Shown here: piece by piece, positions 44,454-46,281 of the stretch
How the letters are laid out: each line of letters opens with the position of its first letter
Position numbering within the stretch: position 1 is the stretch's first letter
Translations under genes and position numbers: made by a program
Notes under the pieces: model-generated
Databases searched by the model: none
Told to the model about the DNA's origin: nothing
Seen by the model: the letters and a program-made list of their open reading frames with translations, nothing else
Assembly (NCBI RefSeq): GCF_028288205.1
Contig: NZ_JAQBOD010000066.1
Coordinates: 1 to 46,281, forward strand
DNA from: Mucilaginibacter sp.
GTDB taxonomy: Bacteria > Bacteroidota > Bacteroidia > Sphingobacteriales > Sphingobacteriaceae
Reading direction: 5' to 3'
DNA: 46,281 nucleotides

Positions 44454-44484
44454 CAAATGTAACGCATTACGTAACACGTGTCAA
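44454..44484 (-). promoter_or_regulatory. higBA promoter with embedded operator palindromes
   Basis: On the minus strand TTG (44484-44482), a 20-base spacer and TACATTTG (44461-44454) fit the Bacteroidota -33/-7 pattern fully. The spacer contains ACACGTGT and TTACGTAA, two short perfect palindromes, well placed for HigA repression. The -7 motif ends 5 bases before the higB ATG, so the mRNA may be leaderless. Confidence 0.55.
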
Positions 44485-44499
44485 GCAATACACAAACAA

Positions 44500-44533
44500 A
44501 AAAACGCCCCACTCAACTAAGCAGGGCGTTTTT
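44500..44533 (-). terminator. Intrinsic terminator for the rpoA-rplQ transcript
   Basis: Stem AAAAACGCCC with GGGCGTTTTT around a 14-base loop. On the rplQ strand it is followed by more T residues and GTTTG. It lies between rplQ and the higBA promoter. Confidence 0.75.
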
Positions 44534-44544
44534 AATATAATTTT

Positions 44545-44579
44545 AAAGTCTCCCCTACCGGGGGAGATTTAGAGGGGGC
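44545..44579. repeat. REP-like unit abutting the rplQ stop codon
   Basis: Read on the rplQ strand: TAA stop, then GCCCCCTCTAAA tail, then the hairpin TCTCCCC, CGGT, AGGGGAGA. It has the same order and TAAGCCCC junction as at ftsW. Confidence 0.75.
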
Positions 44580-45185
44580 TTATTCTCCTTTTTCTGCGTT
44601 TTCTTCGTCAGCAGCTGGTGCTTCCGGAGTTTCTTCGGCAGCTGGTGCTTCTGCTACTGCAGCATCTTCAACAGGCGCTTCTGCAACTTCAAATTCATCA
44701 GCAGGCGTTACTTCTGCGCTTGCAGCTGGTGCTGCTGTTACAGGGGCATCAGCTTTTGCTTTGCCGGAACCACCACGACGACGTGTTGATTTCTTGGCAG
44801 CTTGTGCAGCATCTGTACCGTAAACTGTGTTATAATCTACCAACTCTATAATTGCCATTTCGGCATTATCACCTAAACGATTTTGTAATTTAACGATACG
44901 AGTATAACCACCCGGGCGGTTAGCAATTTTCTCAGCAATTTCGCGGAACAAAATAGTTGTCGCGTCTTTATCCTGCAGGTAGCTAAATACGGTACGACGT
45001 GAGTGTGTAGTATCGTCTTTACCTTTAGTTAGGATAGGTTCTACATACACGCGTAAAGCTTTTGCTTTAGCTAAAGTAGTAGTGATACGCTTGTGTAAGA
45101 TAAGCGATGTAGCCATGTTACTCAGCATCGCTTTGCGGTGACTGGTGGTGCGGCCTAAGTGGTTGTGTTTTTTACCGTGTCTCAT
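44580..45185 (-). CDS. rplQ: 50S ribosomal protein L17 with long acidic C-terminal tail
   Basis: L17 is a 50S subunit protein near the peptide exit tunnel. The core (about 1-125) begins [29 protein letters not shown], the L17 signature, and includes [25 protein letters not shown]. Beyond it is a 70-residue low-complexity tail, first basic ([14 protein letters not shown]) then rich in alanine, glutamate and proline, ending EENAEKGE. Total 201 residues, against about 127 in E. coli. Such tails are known in Bacteroidota L17. It follows rpoA after 188 bases, the usual end of the alpha operon. Confidence 0.96.
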   Translation of the reverse strand: MRHGKKHNHLGRTTSHRKAMLSNMATSLILHKRITTTLAKAKALRVYVEPILTKGKDDTTHSRRTVFSYLQDKDATTILFREIAEKIANRPGGYTRIVKLQNRLGDNAEMAIIELVDYNTVYGTDAAQAAKKSTRRRGGSGKAKADAPVTAAPAASAEVTPADEFEVAEAPVEDAAVAEAPAAEETPEAPAADEENAEKGE

Positions 45186-45373
45186 TGTTTTGTTATTTGT
45201 GGCACGTGCATACCGTTGGGCGGCTTTTCAGTCAAGCCCGCGGAATTATGCAAATACTCCGTTAAAAATTTGCGTTTGGAGTTAGTGAGATCGCCTCACT
45301 ATAACTACTCTTTGTTATAAATGATTAGAGGTTAAAGACTATTCAACTAATCTCTAACCTCTAACCACTAAAA
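45186..45373. other. rpoA-rplQ spacer with short repeats
   Basis: This 188-base spacer is wide for genes normally a few dozen bases apart. Near 45330-45368 it holds an imperfect inverted repeat, GATTAGAGGTTAAAGA against TAATCTCTAACCTCTAACC, built from CTCTAACC units. No gene is seen. Confidence 0.55.
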
Positions 45374-46281
45374 TTATTCTTCGTCTAATTTAAATTTCGA
45401 CAGGTTCATACCAAAAGATAATCCTTTTGATTTAACCAGGTCCTGAATTTCAGTCAACGATTTTTTACCAAAGTTTCTGAATTTCAACATATCGGCTACA
45501 TCGTAAGATACCAAATCAGCCAGGCTGCGGATATCAGCTGCTTTTAAGCAGTTTAATGCACGAACAGAAAGGTCAAGATCAACCAATTCAGTTTTAAGGA
45601 TCTTACGCATGTGTAAAATTTCCTCGTCAACTTCTTTAGTTTCTTCTTTAGCTTGTGCTTCAAGCATCATGTTCTCGTCGCTAAACAACATAAAGTGCTG
45701 GATCAGGATCTTAGCAGCTTCTTTCAACGCGTCTTCAGGATGAATTGAACCATCAGTAGCAATGTCCAATACTAATTTCTCGTAATCGGTTTTTTGCTCT
45801 ACACGATAGTTCTCGATAGTGTATTTTACGTTTTTGATTGGGGTGTAGATAGAATCAATAGCTATTACACCAACATTCGCATCCGGATTTTTATTTTCTT
45901 CGCTTGCAACATAACCACGACCTTTATTGATCGTAAATTCAATTTCAAGCGTTACTGATGAATCCATATTGCAGATAACCAAATCAGGATTTAAAACAGT
46001 AAAGTTGTTAGAAAATTTAGTTATATCACCGGCATTAAAAGTATCCTGACCGTTGATGATCACGAAAACTTTTTCACTGTCGCCAGACTCACCGGTCTTT
46101 TTAAACCTAACTTGTTTTAAGTTTAATATGATCTCGGTAACGTCTTCAACAACCCCTTTTATAGTTGAAAACTCATGCATTACGCCTGAGAAACGTACAG
46201 AAGTAATTGCATAACCTTCAAGCGATGAAAGTAATATACGACGTAGCGCATTACCAATGGTTATACCAAAGCCTGGTTCTA
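45374..46281 (-). CDS. rpoA: RNA polymerase alpha subunit RpoA, N-terminus cut off by the window edge
   Basis: RpoA nucleates assembly of RNA polymerase and contacts promoter UP elements and activators. The visible 301 residues begin [38 protein letters not shown], the conserved assembly region of the N-terminal domain. The C-terminal domain (about the last 75 residues, ending [17 protein letters not shown]) has [21 protein letters not shown] and [13 protein letters not shown], the paired helix-hairpin-helix that binds DNA. About 30 N-terminal residues lie beyond the right edge. The methionine at 46180 is internal, not the start. Upstream ribosomal genes (such as rpsD) would be expected outside the window. 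Confidence 0.97.
   Translation of the reverse strand, partial: EPGFGITIGNALRRILLSSLEGYAITSVRFSGVMHEFSTIKGVVEDVTEIILNLKQVRFKKTGESGDSEKVFVIINGQDTFNAGDITKFSNNFTVLNPDLVICNMDSSVTLEIEFTINKGRGYVASEENKNPDANVGVIAIDSIYTPIKNVKYTIENYRVEQKTDYEKLVLDIATDGSIHPEDALKEAAKILIQHFMLFSDENMMLEAQAKEETKEVDEEILHMRKILKTELVDLDLSVRALNCLKAADIRSLADLVSYDVADMLKFRNFGKKSLTEIQDLVKSKGLSFGMNLSKFKLDEE

Noticed and set aside
46178..46180. The ATG at 46180 as the rpoA start.
   Set aside because: The conserved alpha N-terminal sequence ([15 protein letters not shown]) continues upstream to the window edge, so this methionine is internal.

Overview
The window looks like a chromosomal segment from a Bacteroidota member of the Sphingobacteriaceae, probably close to Mucilaginibacter or Pedobacter. 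The grounds are the Bacteroidota-style dcw cluster (an FtsL-like protein, a PASTA-ended transpeptidase, no murF or ddl inside), an outer-membrane TonB-type beta-barrel protein with a carboxypeptidase-regulatory N-terminus, AT-rich starts without strong Shine-Dalgarno sequences, several matches to the Bacteroidota -7 promoter motif TAnnTTTG, and many short palindromic intergenic repeats. Genus is inference; no rRNA or tRNA gene is visible.

Positions 1-14575 (minus strand) hold the division and cell-wall cluster in transcription order mraZ, rsmH, ftsL-like, ftsI, murE, mraY, murD, ftsW, murG, murC, ftsQ, ftsA, ftsZ (truncated by the window edge). From mraZ to mraY the genes overlap by 1-20 bases. 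Later gaps are wider, and four of them are filled by palindromic repeats of three families. A three-box MraZ operator lies upstream of mraZ, and a pair of inverted DnaA-box-like sites lies upstream of ftsZ.

Positions 14955-32302 are a mixed housekeeping and accessory stretch: UbiD-family decarboxylase; TauE/SafE exporter with a DUF1634 partner; outer-membrane receptor-like protein; secreted alpha/beta hydrolase; DinB-like protein; DUF885 lipoprotein; DUF5996 protein; NhaA; sugar-nucleotide-type transferase; M42 peptidase; GNAT acetyltransferase; DUF559 nuclease-like protein; acyl-CoA carboxylase beta subunit; a small membrane protein.

Positions 32371-35494 hold a SulP anion transporter followed by two beta-carbonic anhydrases, which suggests bicarbonate handling. 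Then come PruA, an outer-membrane barrel-like protein, a GH31 glycosidase, DnaK, a HigBA-type toxin-antitoxin pair, and the end of a ribosomal operon (rplQ, rpoA truncated).

The most unusual signal is between and around genes. A G/C-rich REP-like hairpin-plus-tail repeat recurs at several loci, often placed exactly at a stop codon in one fixed orientation. Two inverted 38-base copies (36/38 identical) tightly bracket the DUF559 gene, the same architecture as REP-associated transposase loci. I propose that as the candidate undescribed system. At least three other palindromic repeat families also occur. I saw no CRISPR array, insertion sequence, prophage or replication origin.
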